From assembly GCF_000711985.1 (NCBI RefSeq), contig NZ_KL544006.1, positions 366,179 to 430,178 on the forward strand: a stretch of 64,000 nucleotides of DNA. Reading direction: 5' to 3'. The translations under genes were made by a program, and so were the position numbers. Numbering within the stretch: position 1 is the stretch's first letter; every line of letters starts with the position of its first letter. Below the pieces are notes generated by a model, which saw nothing but the letters and a program-made list of their open reading frames with translations, was not told the DNA's origin and searched no databases. Positions 29,670 through 38,061 of the stretch are shown here, one piece after another. This DNA is from Rheinheimera texasensis DSM 17496 (GTDB taxonomy: Bacteria; Pseudomonadota; Gammaproteobacteria; Enterobacterales; Alteromonadaceae).

Positions 29670-30479
29670 TTAATCAGTCTGAGTATTGGATTGCAGGAAG
29701 TGTTCCAGACTGTGTTGCAGGCGCTGTTTTAAATTGCGCTCGACGGAAGAATCACCAGCATCAATACGGATATCGCCGCGTTCTAGCGCAGGCTCTGCGC
29801 GCAACTGCCACTGGCGCTCGACCAAATCGTCTGCACTGTAATGTTGTTGGATCACCGCCAAATCTTCAGGATGCAGCCGGATTTGCAGCTGACTGGCTTT
29901 GAGTGGCAGCGCGTCAATCGCCTGACGCAAGGTTTGTAAAATCACCTGCGGATTGGTTTTGACTTCGACCGCAACCACGGCCTGCGCCATCGCGACTGTT
30001 AATTCCAGCAGACTCTGTTCAACCCGCTGGTCGACTTGCTGCAGCGGCTGTTGCAGCTGATCAAGCAGGAGTTGCAGCTGCGCCAGTTGCTCCCGGATCA
30101 GGCCCTCGCCTTCGGCAAGGCCGATTTTGCGGCCTTCGGCCTGGCCTTGCTGCAGACCGTCCTGATAACCCTGCTCACGGCCTTCTGCATAACCCTGACT
30201 AAATCCTTCTTCTTTGCCCTGACCTAAGCCTTCGTCGTAAGCGGCCTGACGGATTTGTTCGATATCTTCCGCCGTCAGCGGTTTAATCTCTTCTTCTTCC
30301 GGCGCCCGGGCGACTAGTTTTTGCCCAGGCTGAGGCGGCGTTTTATACAACGCATTGGTTTTCAGGCTTTTTTTCTGTGGCGCTGCCTGAAAATCCGGCG
30401 CAGGCCAATTTCGCAGCAATTCCAGCACTTCAGCATCCGGCTCAAAAGGCCGGTGCTTGATAAAATCGTTCAGGCTCAT
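29670..30479 (-). CDS. fliH: FliH export ATPase regulator
   Basis: Dimeric stalk protein that binds and regulates FliI. It has 269 residues. The N-terminal part is Pro/Lys-rich, then comes a run of glycine-spaced repeats of the GxxxG type (EEGFSQGYAEGREQGYQDG) around 95-125, a feature of FliH helices, followed by a Gln/Leu-rich coiled coil and the C-terminal FliI-binding domain (RLHPEDLAVI, GDIRIDAGDSSVERNL). It overlaps nothing and lies 21 bases upstream of fliI. Confidence 0.94.
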   Translation of the reverse strand: MSLNDFIKHRPFEPDAEVLELLRNWPAPDFQAAPQKKSLKTNALYKTPPQPGQKLVARAPEEEEIKPLTAEDIEQIRQAAYDEGLGQGKEEGFSQGYAEGREQGYQDGLQQGQAEGRKIGLAEGEGLIREQLAQLQLLLDQLQQPLQQVDQRVEQSLLELTVAMAQAVVAVEVKTNPQVILQTLRQAIDALPLKASQLQIRLHPEDLAVIQQHYSADDLVERQWQLRAEPALERGDIRIDAGDSSVERNLKQRLQHSLEHFLQSNTQTD

Positions 30480-30517
30480 TTGCTACTCCTAAAGCCGTAC
30501 GCCCCACCCGGGGTTCA

Positions 30518-31555
30518 TTACAGGAAGTCTTCTCCGCCACCGCCGCCGAGCATAATTTCGCCGGCATCGGCCAGACGCCGTGCAGTGGATAGAATTTCTT
30601 TCTGTGCCGTTTCGACTTCGCTGACCCGCACCGGCCCCATCGCTTCGAGGTCGTCGGCCAGCATTTCTGCCGCCCGTTTTGACATATTTTTCAGGATCTT
30701 CTCTTTCAGATTGTCGTCGGCACCTTTGAGCGCCTTCATCAGCACATCCTGCTGTACTTCGCGCAGAATGGCCTGAATAGCCCGGTCGTCGACTTCCAGT
30801 AAGTTTTCGAACACAAACATCAAGTCCTGAATTTGCTGTGCCATTTCTTCGTCGTGTTCGCGGATAGAATCCATCAGCTGGCCTTCGATATTGGTATCGA
30901 GGTAGTTCATGATGTCGGCTGCAGCTTTGAGGCCGCCCATCTTCGCCGCCTGCGCACCGGCCTGACCGGCGAACTGTTTCTCCATAATCTCGTTTAATTC
31001 CTGCAATGCCGCTGGCTGAACTTCTTCCAGATTGGCGATCCGCATGGTGAGATCCAAACGGACTTTTTCCGGGAACTGCGACAAAATCTCGGCCGATTGT
31101 TCCGGCTCCAGATAAGACAGAACTATGGTCTGGATCTGCGGGTGTTCGTTACGGATGATGTTAGCAACCTGCTTCGAATCCATCCACTTCAGTGAATCCA
31201 GACCTTTAGCACCGCCACCCAGGATGATTTGGTCAATCAGGTTCGAAGCTTTTTCTTCACCCAAGGCAGCCGTTAAGGCGCGGCGGATAAAGTCTTCGCT
31301 CTGGAAGCCGATGGTACTAAAGTTTTGAATTTGTTCGATAAAGAGGCGGTGCACTGCCGAGATTTTGGCCTGATTCAGGTCCTCAATCGACGCCATCGCC
31401 ATACCGACTTTTTGCACCTGCTTCGGTTCCAGGTGTTTTAAAATCTGCGCCGCATCTTCTTCCGACAAGCTCAGCAGCAGGATGGCGGCTTTTTCCACGC
31501 CATCCAGTTTACCAACGTCAAACGCCGGTTTTTGTGTGGTTTCTACGTTACTCAT
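30518..31555 (-). CDS. fliG: FliG rotor/switch protein
   Basis: Rotor component that contacts the stators and converts ion flow into torque. It has 345 residues with three armadillo-type domains: the N-terminal FliF-binding part (VEKAAILLLSLSEEDAAQIL), the middle domain carrying the EHPQ motif (IIRNEHPQIQTIVLSYL) and the C-terminal torque domain with charged residues (VFENLLEVDDRAIQAILREV). The start overlaps the fliF end by 8 bases. Confidence 0.97.
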   Translation of the reverse strand: MSNVETTQKPAFDVGKLDGVEKAAILLLSLSEEDAAQILKHLEPKQVQKVGMAMASIEDLNQAKISAVHRLFIEQIQNFSTIGFQSEDFIRRALTAALGEEKASNLIDQIILGGGAKGLDSLKWMDSKQVANIIRNEHPQIQTIVLSYLEPEQSAEILSQFPEKVRLDLTMRIANLEEVQPAALQELNEIMEKQFAGQAGAQAAKMGGLKAAADIMNYLDTNIEGQLMDSIREHDEEMAQQIQDLMFVFENLLEVDDRAIQAILREVQQDVLMKALKGADDNLKEKILKNMSKRAAEMLADDLEAMGPVRVSEVETAQKEILSTARRLADAGEIMLGGGGGEDFL

Positions 31556-33254
31556 CTTCAGCCAACCAGTTTTTCACGACCAGAGAGGAAAGTTCAGGCT
31601 CATTGGCAACCAGCGCCCGCACCGCTTTTAATAAGTCTTCATCACCATGCAGATCAGGCAGCATTAAGGTGCCATCTGCAGCGAAACCAACAGATTTCGC
31701 ATCAAATTCCTTACTCAGCATGTCAATGGTATCGTCACCGAGATCCACGCCACGCGACAGCGACATTTCGTCATAAGTCTCAGAGGTATCTTCAGGGTAG
31801 ATCAGTTTCTTCAGCATTGGCCGCACAATCGCCAGGATCAGCACGATGATGACCAGAGCTGCCAGTGCAAGACGAACGACGCGCATAAACCATTCTTGTT
31901 CGTAGATTGGTTGCTCAGCGGTGGTCACCACAGCTTCACGGGTGAATGGCACTGATACCACTTCGATGGTGTCACCACGTTGTACATCAAAGCCAACACC
32001 GCCCTGCAATAAGCGCCGGATGTTTTGCAGCTCAGCCTGTGAGCGCGGCTCAGGCTTGGCTGGCGCTTCGGCAGTGCCTTCACCTAACTTATAATCTACA
32101 GCCACTGACACGCTGATACGGCGGATGACTCCGCTTTGCTGCGTGCTGTGGCTAATCGTGGTGTCCAGTTCATAGTTACGGGTCACTTCTTTACTGTTGC
32201 GACCCGGCACCACGGGCGATTCACCGTTGTTGGCTTTTTCCGGAATGTTTGAATCCAGCGGCGGCTGATTGGATAACGCGCCAGGGATCCCCATGGCTCC
32301 GCCACCAACGCTGTTTTCTTCTGACGTCATCTCGCTGCGGACCGCCGGCAAATCCGGGTTGTAGCGTTTTTGCGTCTGTTCAGTCGCGGTGAAATCCATC
32401 AGCAGGTCGACCTGCGCCGTATAATTCTCCAGCCCGAGGATCGGAATTAAGATAGAGTCAATTTTCTGGCGATATTCATCTTCGCGCTTTAATTCGATTT
32501 CGTACTCGCGGCGGGACCGGGCAGAAGCTGCATCTTGCGAGCCGCTATTGAGCAACCGGCCATTCTGGTCGGTGACCGTCACTTTAGAAGGTTCCAGCCC
32601 CTGTACCGCTGATGCGACTAAATCAACGATGGCGTCTACTTCGCTGTCTTTAATGGCTTTGCCGCCTTTGGCGGTGATCATCACAGTCGCAGAAGGTTGT
32701 TTTTCAACCCGGGCAAAAATGTTTTCTTTGGGAATAGCCAATAAGACGCGTGCACGGGCGACGCTTTGGAATTCTTCGACGGTGCGGGCCAACTGTTGTT
32801 CCCGACTATGCTTCAGCCGTTCCATCTCAAGCCGCTGACTAACACCAAAGCCGCTGTCCTGCATCAGGATCTCATCACCGCTGTTGGTTGCTTTTTCCAG
32901 ACCAGCACGATTTAACCCCAGTTTGATGTCCTGGTACTTATCACCAGGTACCAAGATGGTGTTGCCTTCGAGTTTGTATTCGATTTTTTGCGCATCCAGA
33001 TGGTCCAGATGGCTGATGAGCTCAGTGGTTTCAAAAGTACCGAGCGGACGCATATCGGGTTCTCGCGCCCACATGATGATGAGGATGGCAATGGCAATAC
33101 AAATAGTCAGCGCAATAATCAGCGCAACCTGACGCACGATATCCATGCCACCCATAGAGCCGATAAAACCCGACTTTTGTTCCACCGGCGTGCTGCTGTC
33201 CACCGGTTGGTTAAAGTCGTTTGAGCTTAAAGTTAATTCTGTTGATTCAGCCAT
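31548..33254 (-). CDS. fliF: FliF MS-ring protein
   Basis: Builds the inner-membrane MS ring. It has 568 residues: a first transmembrane helix (about 32-66, including IIALTICIAIAILIIMWA), a large periplasmic region of ring-building motifs (LEMERLKHSREQQLARTVEE, SKVTVTDQNGRLLNS), a second transmembrane helix (LALAALVIIVLILAIVRPML, about 444-463) and the FliG-binding cytoplasmic tail ending SSLVVKNWLAEDE. It is one gene after fliE. Confidence 0.97.
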   Translation of the reverse strand: MAESTELTLSSNDFNQPVDSSTPVEQKSGFIGSMGGMDIVRQVALIIALTICIAIAILIIMWAREPDMRPLGTFETTELISHLDHLDAQKIEYKLEGNTILVPGDKYQDIKLGLNRAGLEKATNSGDEILMQDSGFGVSQRLEMERLKHSREQQLARTVEEFQSVARARVLLAIPKENIFARVEKQPSATVMITAKGGKAIKDSEVDAIVDLVASAVQGLEPSKVTVTDQNGRLLNSGSQDAASARSRREYEIELKREDEYRQKIDSILIPILGLENYTAQVDLLMDFTATEQTQKRYNPDLPAVRSEMTSEENSVGGGAMGIPGALSNQPPLDSNIPEKANNGESPVVPGRNSKEVTRNYELDTTISHSTQQSGVIRRISVSVAVDYKLGEGTAEAPAKPEPRSQAELQNIRRLLQGGVGFDVQRGDTIEVVSVPFTREAVVTTAEQPIYEQEWFMRVVRLALAALVIIVLILAIVRPMLKKLIYPEDTSETYDEMSLSRGVDLGDDTIDMLSKEFDAKSVGFAADGTLMLPDLHGDEDLLKAVRALVANEPELSSLVVKNWLAEDE

Positions 33255-33268
33255 TTAGATTGCTCCCA

Positions 33269-33604
33269 TCATACCGGCATGGCCATGACTTCTTTGTAGG
33301 CTTCGACCAGCTTGTTGCGCACCTGCACAGTGGCTTCAAAAGCAACCGACGCTTTTTGGCCGGCAATCATTGCCTGCGCCAGTGACACTTTCGGATCGCC
33401 TAATTCAACTGCAGTGGCCAGCTCATTGCTGTTCTTTTGCAAACCATTCACGGTATTCAACGCCTGTTTGAACAACTGGGAAAAATCGCTTTGGCTGGTG
33501 TTGTCGACCTGAACCGGACCTGTCTGCATGTCAGCGGACACACTCCGGGCCTGCCGGGCAAATGCCTGCATTTCCTGATAAAGCCCTGCGCCTTTGATAT
33601 CCAT
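33269..33604 (-). CDS. fliE: FliE rod/MS-ring adaptor
   Basis: Small secreted adaptor joining the MS ring to the rod. It has 111 residues. The conserved C-terminal half is DPKVSLAQAMIAGQKASVAF followed by VRNKLVEAYKEVMAMPV. It is the first gene of the fliE-to-flhB run and has a strong sigma-54 promoter 40 bases upstream. Confidence 0.96.
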   Translation of the reverse strand: MDIKGAGLYQEMQAFARQARSVSADMQTGPVQVDNTSQSDFSQLFKQALNTVNGLQKNSNELATAVELGDPKVSLAQAMIAGQKASVAFEATVQVRNKLVEAYKEVMAMPV

Positions 33605-33643
33605 GATGCTGCCGCCTGTAAAGCTATTGATATAACAGGCTTA

Positions 33644-33659
33644 AGCACAAGTCGTGCCA
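33644..33659 (-). promoter_or_regulatory. Sigma-54 promoter of fliE operon
   Basis: The minus strand reads TGGCACGACTTGTGCT: a perfect TGGCACG -24 element and a GTGC -12 element with GG-N10-GC spacing. The transcript would start near 33634, about 30 bases before the fliE ATG. An inverted repeat, TTATTGA-N6-TCAATAA (33665-33684), lies just upstream and may be a regulator site. Confidence 0.9.
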
Positions 33660-33789
33660 ATGATTTATTGATAAAATTCAATAACCTAACCGAATTTTCC
33701 GGAGTCAAAAAAACGACACTTTCAAGACGCAATGATTTTCTGCCAAACAACGTAGGAACAAATTTGCTGGCGGGAGGGTAATAGAGTTA

Positions 33790-33822
33790 AACAAGAAGTG
33801 CCGGCAACCCAGGATGGCTGCC
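33790..33822 (-). terminator. Possible terminator after flrC
   Basis: About 30 bases past the flrC stop the minus strand can form GGCAGCC-ATCCTG-GGTTGCC (7 pairs, one G-U), followed by a weak pyrimidine stretch (cttcttgttt). There is no long U-run, so it could be a pause or Rho-dependent site. Confidence 0.4.
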
Positions 33823-33851
33823 AGCGACAAGTGGCTTATGACTGAATGATG

Positions 33852-35201
33852 TCAACCGGGTAATGGGATACCAGACTCCCGCATTCTGGCTAATTTATAA
33901 CGCAGCGTTCTGGCACTGATCCCGAGTTTTTCCGCCACATCTTTGCGACGATTGGCACAGGCGCGCATCGTTTCCAAAATGATCCGATGCTCTTGTTCAT
34001 AGACACCGGACTTAAACACGCTGATGTCAGGGTCCAGATTTGCTGGTACAGCTTCCGAGCGGTTCAAACTGACCGGACTACTCTCCAGCAAAACATCGTC
34101 TGCGGTGATCACTCCATCATTGTGAATGATCAGCGCGCGTTGGATCACGTTATCCAGTTCACGTACATTGCCCGGCCATTCATGCGCCAACAATTTCCGC
34201 TTCGCGCCTGGTGAGAGTTCAGGTATTGCGGCGCCTTGCTGCTGACAGTGCCGCTCGATCAGATGAGTGGTCAACGGCAGAATATCTTCCGGACGCTCCC
34301 ACAGCGCCGGCCAGGTCAGTGGAAACACGTTCAGGCGATAGAACAGATCCTCGCGGAACTGACCTTGCGCAACAGCCTGACGCAAGTCGCGGTTACTGGT
34401 CGCTATCACCCGCACATCGAGTTTAATGGTTTTGCGGCTGCCCAAACGTTCAACTTCGCGTTCCTGCAACACACGCAGTAATTTAGCCTGCAGATTTAAA
34501 TCCATTTCACTGATCTCATCCAGCAGAATGGTGCCATGCTGCGCCTGTTCAAATTTACCGGAACAAGCTGAAATAGCCCCGGTGAAGGCGCCTTTTTCAT
34601 AGCCAAATAAGGTTGACTCCAGCATGTTCTCCGGGATGGCCGCGCAGTTGATGGCGACAAACGGGCCTTCGTGACGGGCTGACTGCAAGTGGATATAACG
34701 TGCCAGTACTTCTTTACCAGAACCACTGGGGCCCAGTACCATCACATTGGCATCGGCCCGTGCGACTTTGGCCGCCAGTTTCACCAGCTGCTGACTGCAT
34801 GGCGCCGCCACAATCGGCTCAAACGGCAATACTTCCTCTGGGCTGACATAACGACCGACCATATTAACCAGCACTTCCGGCGAAAAAGGTTTTGCCAGAT
34901 AATCCACCGCTCCTAACCGGATAGCTGTCACTGCATCATTCACTGTCGCATAAGCCGTCATCATCAGAACCGGCAGCTGTGGATAATTCAGTTTGATTGA
35001 TTTCAGCAACTCCAGACCCGAAATGGCGCCCATCTGCACGTCGCTAACCACCAGGCGGATTTTATGCTGTTTGAGCTGTTGCAGCGCCTGCTCGGCATTA
35101 CTGGCCAGCAGCACATCATATTGTGCCAGGCTCAGCGTATCCGCCAGCGCCTCCTGTAAGCCAGCGTCGTCTTCTACGACCAGAATTTTAGGCTTCTGCA
35201 T
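33852..35201 (-). CDS. flrC: FlrC/FleR sigma-54 response regulator
   Basis: Response regulator that activates sigma-54 promoters of middle flagellar genes when phosphorylated by FlrB. It has 449 residues: receiver domain with Asp54 (VVSDVQMGAIS), AAA+ domain with Walker A GPSGSGKE (157-164), the sigma-54-contact loop GAFTGA (204-209) and a C-terminal Fis-type helix-turn-helix (NRRKDVAEKLGISARTLRYK). It overlaps flrB by 14 bases. Likely targets here are the sites at 20201 and 33644. Confidence 0.95.
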   Translation of the reverse strand: MQKPKILVVEDDAGLQEALADTLSLAQYDVLLASNAEQALQQLKQHKIRLVVSDVQMGAISGLELLKSIKLNYPQLPVLMMTAYATVNDAVTAIRLGAVDYLAKPFSPEVLVNMVGRYVSPEEVLPFEPIVAAPCSQQLVKLAAKVARADANVMVLGPSGSGKEVLARYIHLQSARHEGPFVAINCAAIPENMLESTLFGYEKGAFTGAISACSGKFEQAQHGTILLDEISEMDLNLQAKLLRVLQEREVERLGSRKTIKLDVRVIATSNRDLRQAVAQGQFREDLFYRLNVFPLTWPALWERPEDILPLTTHLIERHCQQQGAAIPELSPGAKRKLLAHEWPGNVRELDNVIQRALIIHNDGVITADDVLLESSPVSLNRSEAVPANLDPDISVFKSGVYEQEHRIILETMRACANRRKDVAEKLGISARTLRYKLARMRESGIPLPG

Positions 35202-36360
35202 GACTGAACTCCTTGATTGAGCTTACACCGCCAAAGGTGGTGCCAACAGTTACCGGACAAACCGGCAAGACTAATTCAAAACGGGCGCCACCTGTTGCAC
35301 CTTGCAGGCATCGGGCGATCCCACTATGTGATGTGGCCACTGCCTGCACGACAGCCAGACCAAGGCCGGTGCCGTTACTACGGGTGGTATAAAACGGTTC
35401 AAAAATTTGCTGACGCAGATGTTCAGGGACTCCAGGGCCTTCGTCTTCGACTGCCAGCACCACCTGACGCCCGTCAGCACTGGCAATGGCGGACAGCTGA
35501 ATGCGGGCGCCGGGCCCAGCGTGCTCCAGCGCGTTGTGCACCAGATTACTGAGTGCGCCGGCCAAAGCGGTATGATTGCCAAGTACCATCACGTCCGGAT
35601 CTGGCAGTTCAACCAGCACAGTGCCCTGCTGCTGCAGTACCAGCGGCTCCACTGCGGCAAACACTTCACTGAGCAGTTGCTGCATTGACAATGGCTGAGC
35701 CTGCTGCTCACGACCGGCACGGGCAAACAGCAATAAGTCGTTGACCTGCTGCTCTAAGTCGGTCAGTCGATTTAATAATTTCTGGCTGAATTGCTCGCGG
35801 GCCAGCGGATCTAATTTTTGGTTACGCAAATTGCGGGCATACAGCAAAGCGCCGGATAGAGGCGTGCGGATTTGATGCGCCAGCGACGCCATCATTTTGC
35901 CCAGAGAAGATAAACGCTGCAGATGCGACAGGCGGCTTTGTAGCTGCCGGGTTTCGGTGAGGTCGGTCAGCACTATTAACTGGCCCGCTAAAGGTTCCAG
36001 CGGGCTGATGGCGAGCTGAACACGCCGCCCATCATGCAGCGATACTTCCAGACCATCGTCATTGCGCGGTCTGAAACTGCGGTTAATCACGTCAAGCCAG
36101 CGCTGTCCGTGCAGAGGTTCACCGAGCATCGCCACCGCCACCGGATTGGCCTGCATCACATAACCACGCTGATCCAGCACAACGATGCCGTTTGGCAGCA
36201 CTTGCAGCAGATGTTGCAGACGTTGCAGTTCCTGACGTTCAGCGTCAGTCATCACCACGGGCGCGGCAGCGGGCGCCAGTCCGGGCGACGCAGCCAATGG
36301 CGGCATCGACAACGCGGGCGCAGGCGTCTTTTTCAGTACAGCTTGCGGGGAAGTGAGCAT
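35188..36360 (-). CDS. flrB: FlrB/FleS sensor histidine kinase
   Basis: Soluble histidine kinase partner of FlrC. It has 390 residues: an Ala/Pro-rich N-terminus, a PAS domain (about 45-135, NGIVVLDQRGYVMQANPVAV), a HisKA domain with His162 (SLAHQIRTPLSGALLYA) and an ATPase domain with NLVHNALEHA and VEDEGPGVPEHLRQQIFEPF. No transmembrane helix is seen, so it senses an internal cue, as FlrB and FleS are thought to do. Confidence 0.94.
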   Translation of the reverse strand: MLTSPQAVLKKTPAPALSMPPLAASPGLAPAAAPVVMTDAERQELQRLQHLLQVLPNGIVVLDQRGYVMQANPVAVAMLGEPLHGQRWLDVINRSFRPRNDDGLEVSLHDGRRVQLAISPLEPLAGQLIVLTDLTETRQLQSRLSHLQRLSSLGKMMASLAHQIRTPLSGALLYARNLRNQKLDPLAREQFSQKLLNRLTDLEQQVNDLLLFARAGREQQAQPLSMQQLLSEVFAAVEPLVLQQQGTVLVELPDPDVMVLGNHTALAGALSNLVHNALEHAGPGARIQLSAIASADGRQVVLAVEDEGPGVPEHLRQQIFEPFYTTRSNGTGLGLAVVQAVATSHSGIARCLQGATGGARFELVLPVCPVTVGTTFGGVSSIKEFSHAEA

Positions 36361-36396
36361 AATTTCACCGTCAGGGTTTTGAACACACCCTAACTA

Positions 36397-36412
36397 AGCA
36401 GAAATCATGCCA
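36397..36412 (-). promoter_or_regulatory. Sigma-54 promoter of flrBC
   Basis: The minus strand reads TGGCATGATTTCTGCT, with GG-N10-GC spacing, 36 bases upstream of the flrB ATG. Two overlapping perfect palindromes at 36444-36459 and 36456-36471 lie 32-59 bases upstream, where an enhancer-binding protein such as FlrA would act. Confidence 0.82.
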
Positions 36413-36472
36413 TATATATTAATGTTGTATTTCAGATACTTACGGCAATTTTCATTGCCAATTTTTTGGCAG

Positions 36473-37942
36473 TCAGTCGTTTTCTGCTGCATCGGCTTCG
36501 TCGCGCATCAGGTTGTATTTACGCATTTTTTCCACCAGCGTGGTGCGTCGCAGACATAAGATATCCGCCGCACGCGCCACCACAAAGTCGTGACGTTCCA
36601 GCGCCTGATTAATCAGACTGACTTCTAAATCAGCAAGGAACTGTTTTAAGTCCATGCCCGCATCCGGCAACAATCCAAGCGCATCGCCACCCGGCGCCTG
36701 ACCCACTTCATCCTCTGCGCTGTCTTCATCATCACTGCCGAATTGAAACAATTCGTTGATGGCGTCGCGTTCCAATAATGCTTCCGGATAATGCGGCACA
36801 TAAGTCTCGACATCAATATGCCGATACTTTTGTGGCAAATCCGCCACATCAACCACCTGGTTTGGAAACATAATGGTCAGGCGTTCCACCAGATTGCCGA
36901 GCTCGCGCACGTTGCCAGGCCAGGGATGTAACTTCAGGCTCTCGACTGCCCGTTCGGTAAACTTGACGCCGGACTGGCCCTGCAATTCGAGTCGTTGCAG
37001 TAATTCGGTTAATAACAACGGCAAATCGTCAGCACGCTCTTTCAGCGCCGGAGTTTCTATTGGAAACACGTTTAACCGGTAGTACAAATCTTCGCGGAAC
37101 CGGCCGTCCTCAATCATTCCCTCCAGCTGACGGTGCGTCGCAGCGATGATCCGCACATCTGCACGGATCGGCTGACTGCCGCCGACCCGCTCGTACGTGC
37201 GCTCCTGCAACACCCGCAGCAGTTTGACCTGCATCGGCAGCGGCATATCGCCGATTTCATCGAGGAAAATAGTGCCGCCCTGCGCTAGTTCAAACCGGCC
37301 TTTACGGGTTGAGATAGCGCCGGTAAAGGCGCCCTTTTCGTGGCCAAATAATTCGCTTTCCAACAATTCTGCCGGAATAGCTCCACAGTTGATCGGCACA
37401 AAAGGCCCGTCACAGCGATGCGAAAGCACGTGAATGTTGCGGGCTACCACTTCTTTACCAGTGCCGGATTCACCGAGGATCAACACATTGGCGTCGGTCT
37501 TGGCAACTTGCTGGATTAAAAATCGCACCTGCTGCATCACCGGACTGGTGCCGACCATACCGACAAAACGGTGCTGCAAATCATGCTGACGCTGGCCGGG
37601 TAGTAAGCGGTGATATTCCTGACAATCCCGCAGCTGCTGCGTTAAAGACGCATAAGCAAATGGCTCCGTCAGCAGACCAACAGCGTTGGCGTGTTTAAGT
37701 AAGGGCTTTAAGGTTTCGCCTAATAACAAAAAGGCGCAGGCCGGATACTGCTGCAGAATGTGTTCATGTTGTTGCGAGGTCAAAGCACCGAGCAGCACCA
37801 CGGCTTTTGGATCTGCATTGAGCGTCGTTGTCAGCTGTTCTTCAGTCAGCAGAGCATGCGGCTCATGAATAAAGTTCAGGATCACACTCAGGCGCTGCGC
37901 CCGGCTATCCTGTTGATCCAGAATAAATAATTGTGGGTTCAT
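36473..37942 (-). CDS. flrA: FlrA/FleQ master flagellar regulator
   Basis: Sigma-54 enhancer-binding protein at the top of the flagellar cascade; the family also binds c-di-GMP. It has 489 residues: a FleQ-type N-terminal domain that lacks the usual phosphoacceptor Asp (the strand reads [10 protein letters not shown]), AAA+ domain with Walker A GESGTGKE (157-164) and GAFTGA (204-209), an acidic linker and a C-terminal Fis-type helix-turn-helix ([20 protein letters not shown]). No convincing Shine-Dalgarno sequence precedes ATG 37942. A 25-base dyad with TTGCAA arms lies at 37973-37997 in its leader. Confidence 0.94.
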   Translation of the reverse strand: MNPQLFILDQQDSRAQRLSVILNFIHEPHALLTEEQLTTTLNADPKAVVLLGALTSQQHEHILQQYPACAFLLLGETLKPLLKHANAVGLLTEPFAYASLTQQLRDCQEYHRLLPGQRQHDLQHRFVGMVGTSPVMQQVRFLIQQVAKTDANVLILGESGTGKEVVARNIHVLSHRCDGPFVPINCGAIPAELLESELFGHEKGAFTGAISTRKGRFELAQGGTIFLDEIGDMPLPMQVKLLRVLQERTYERVGGSQPIRADVRIIAATHRQLEGMIEDGRFREDLYYRLNVFPIETPALKERADDLPLLLTELLQRLELQGQSGVKFTERAVESLKLHPWPGNVRELGNLVERLTIMFPNQVVDVADLPQKYRHIDVETYVPHYPEALLERDAINELFQFGSDDEDSAEDEVGQAPGGDALGLLPDAGMDLKQFLADLEVSLINQALERHDFVVARAADILCLRRTTLVEKMRKYNLMRDEADAAEND

Positions 37943-38003
37943 ATGGTCGAACTGCCAGCTTTTTTCTTATTGTTGCAAAGGCCTGCCGCCCTTGCAAGCA
38001 ACA

Positions 38004-38054
38004 AACGCTGGTTTTTTGACACTTCAATGAATACTGCGTCAAAAAAACAGCGTT
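38004..38054. repeat. 17-base inverted repeat between flrA and flagellin
   Basis: The arm at 38004-38020 (AACGCTGGTTTTTTGAC) and the arm at 38038-38054 are reverse complements at 16 of 17 positions around a 17-base spacer. It lies downstream of the flagellin stop and about 60-110 bases before flrA, so it could be a two-way terminator, an mRNA-stabilising hairpin or an operator. Confidence 0.75.
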
Positions 38055-38060
38055 GCTGGT
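38041..38060 (-). terminator. Short hairpin terminator after flagellin
   Basis: Immediately after the flagellin stop, the minus strand reads CAGC-AAC-GCTG followed by seven T. The stem is short, but the U-run and position fit a Rho-independent terminator; the larger inverted repeat around it would reinforce it. Confidence 0.5.
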
Positions 38061-38061
38061 G

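Noticed and set aside
36444-36460. Sigma-54-like TGGCAATGAAAATTGCC upstream of flrB
   Set aside because: Spacing is 11 bases between GG and GC; the site at 36397-36412 has correct spacing.
37972-37998. Sigma-54-like GGCAGGCCTTTGC upstream of flrA on the minus strand
   Set aside because: GG and GC are separated by 9 bases, not 10. The sequence is part of a 25-base dyad instead.
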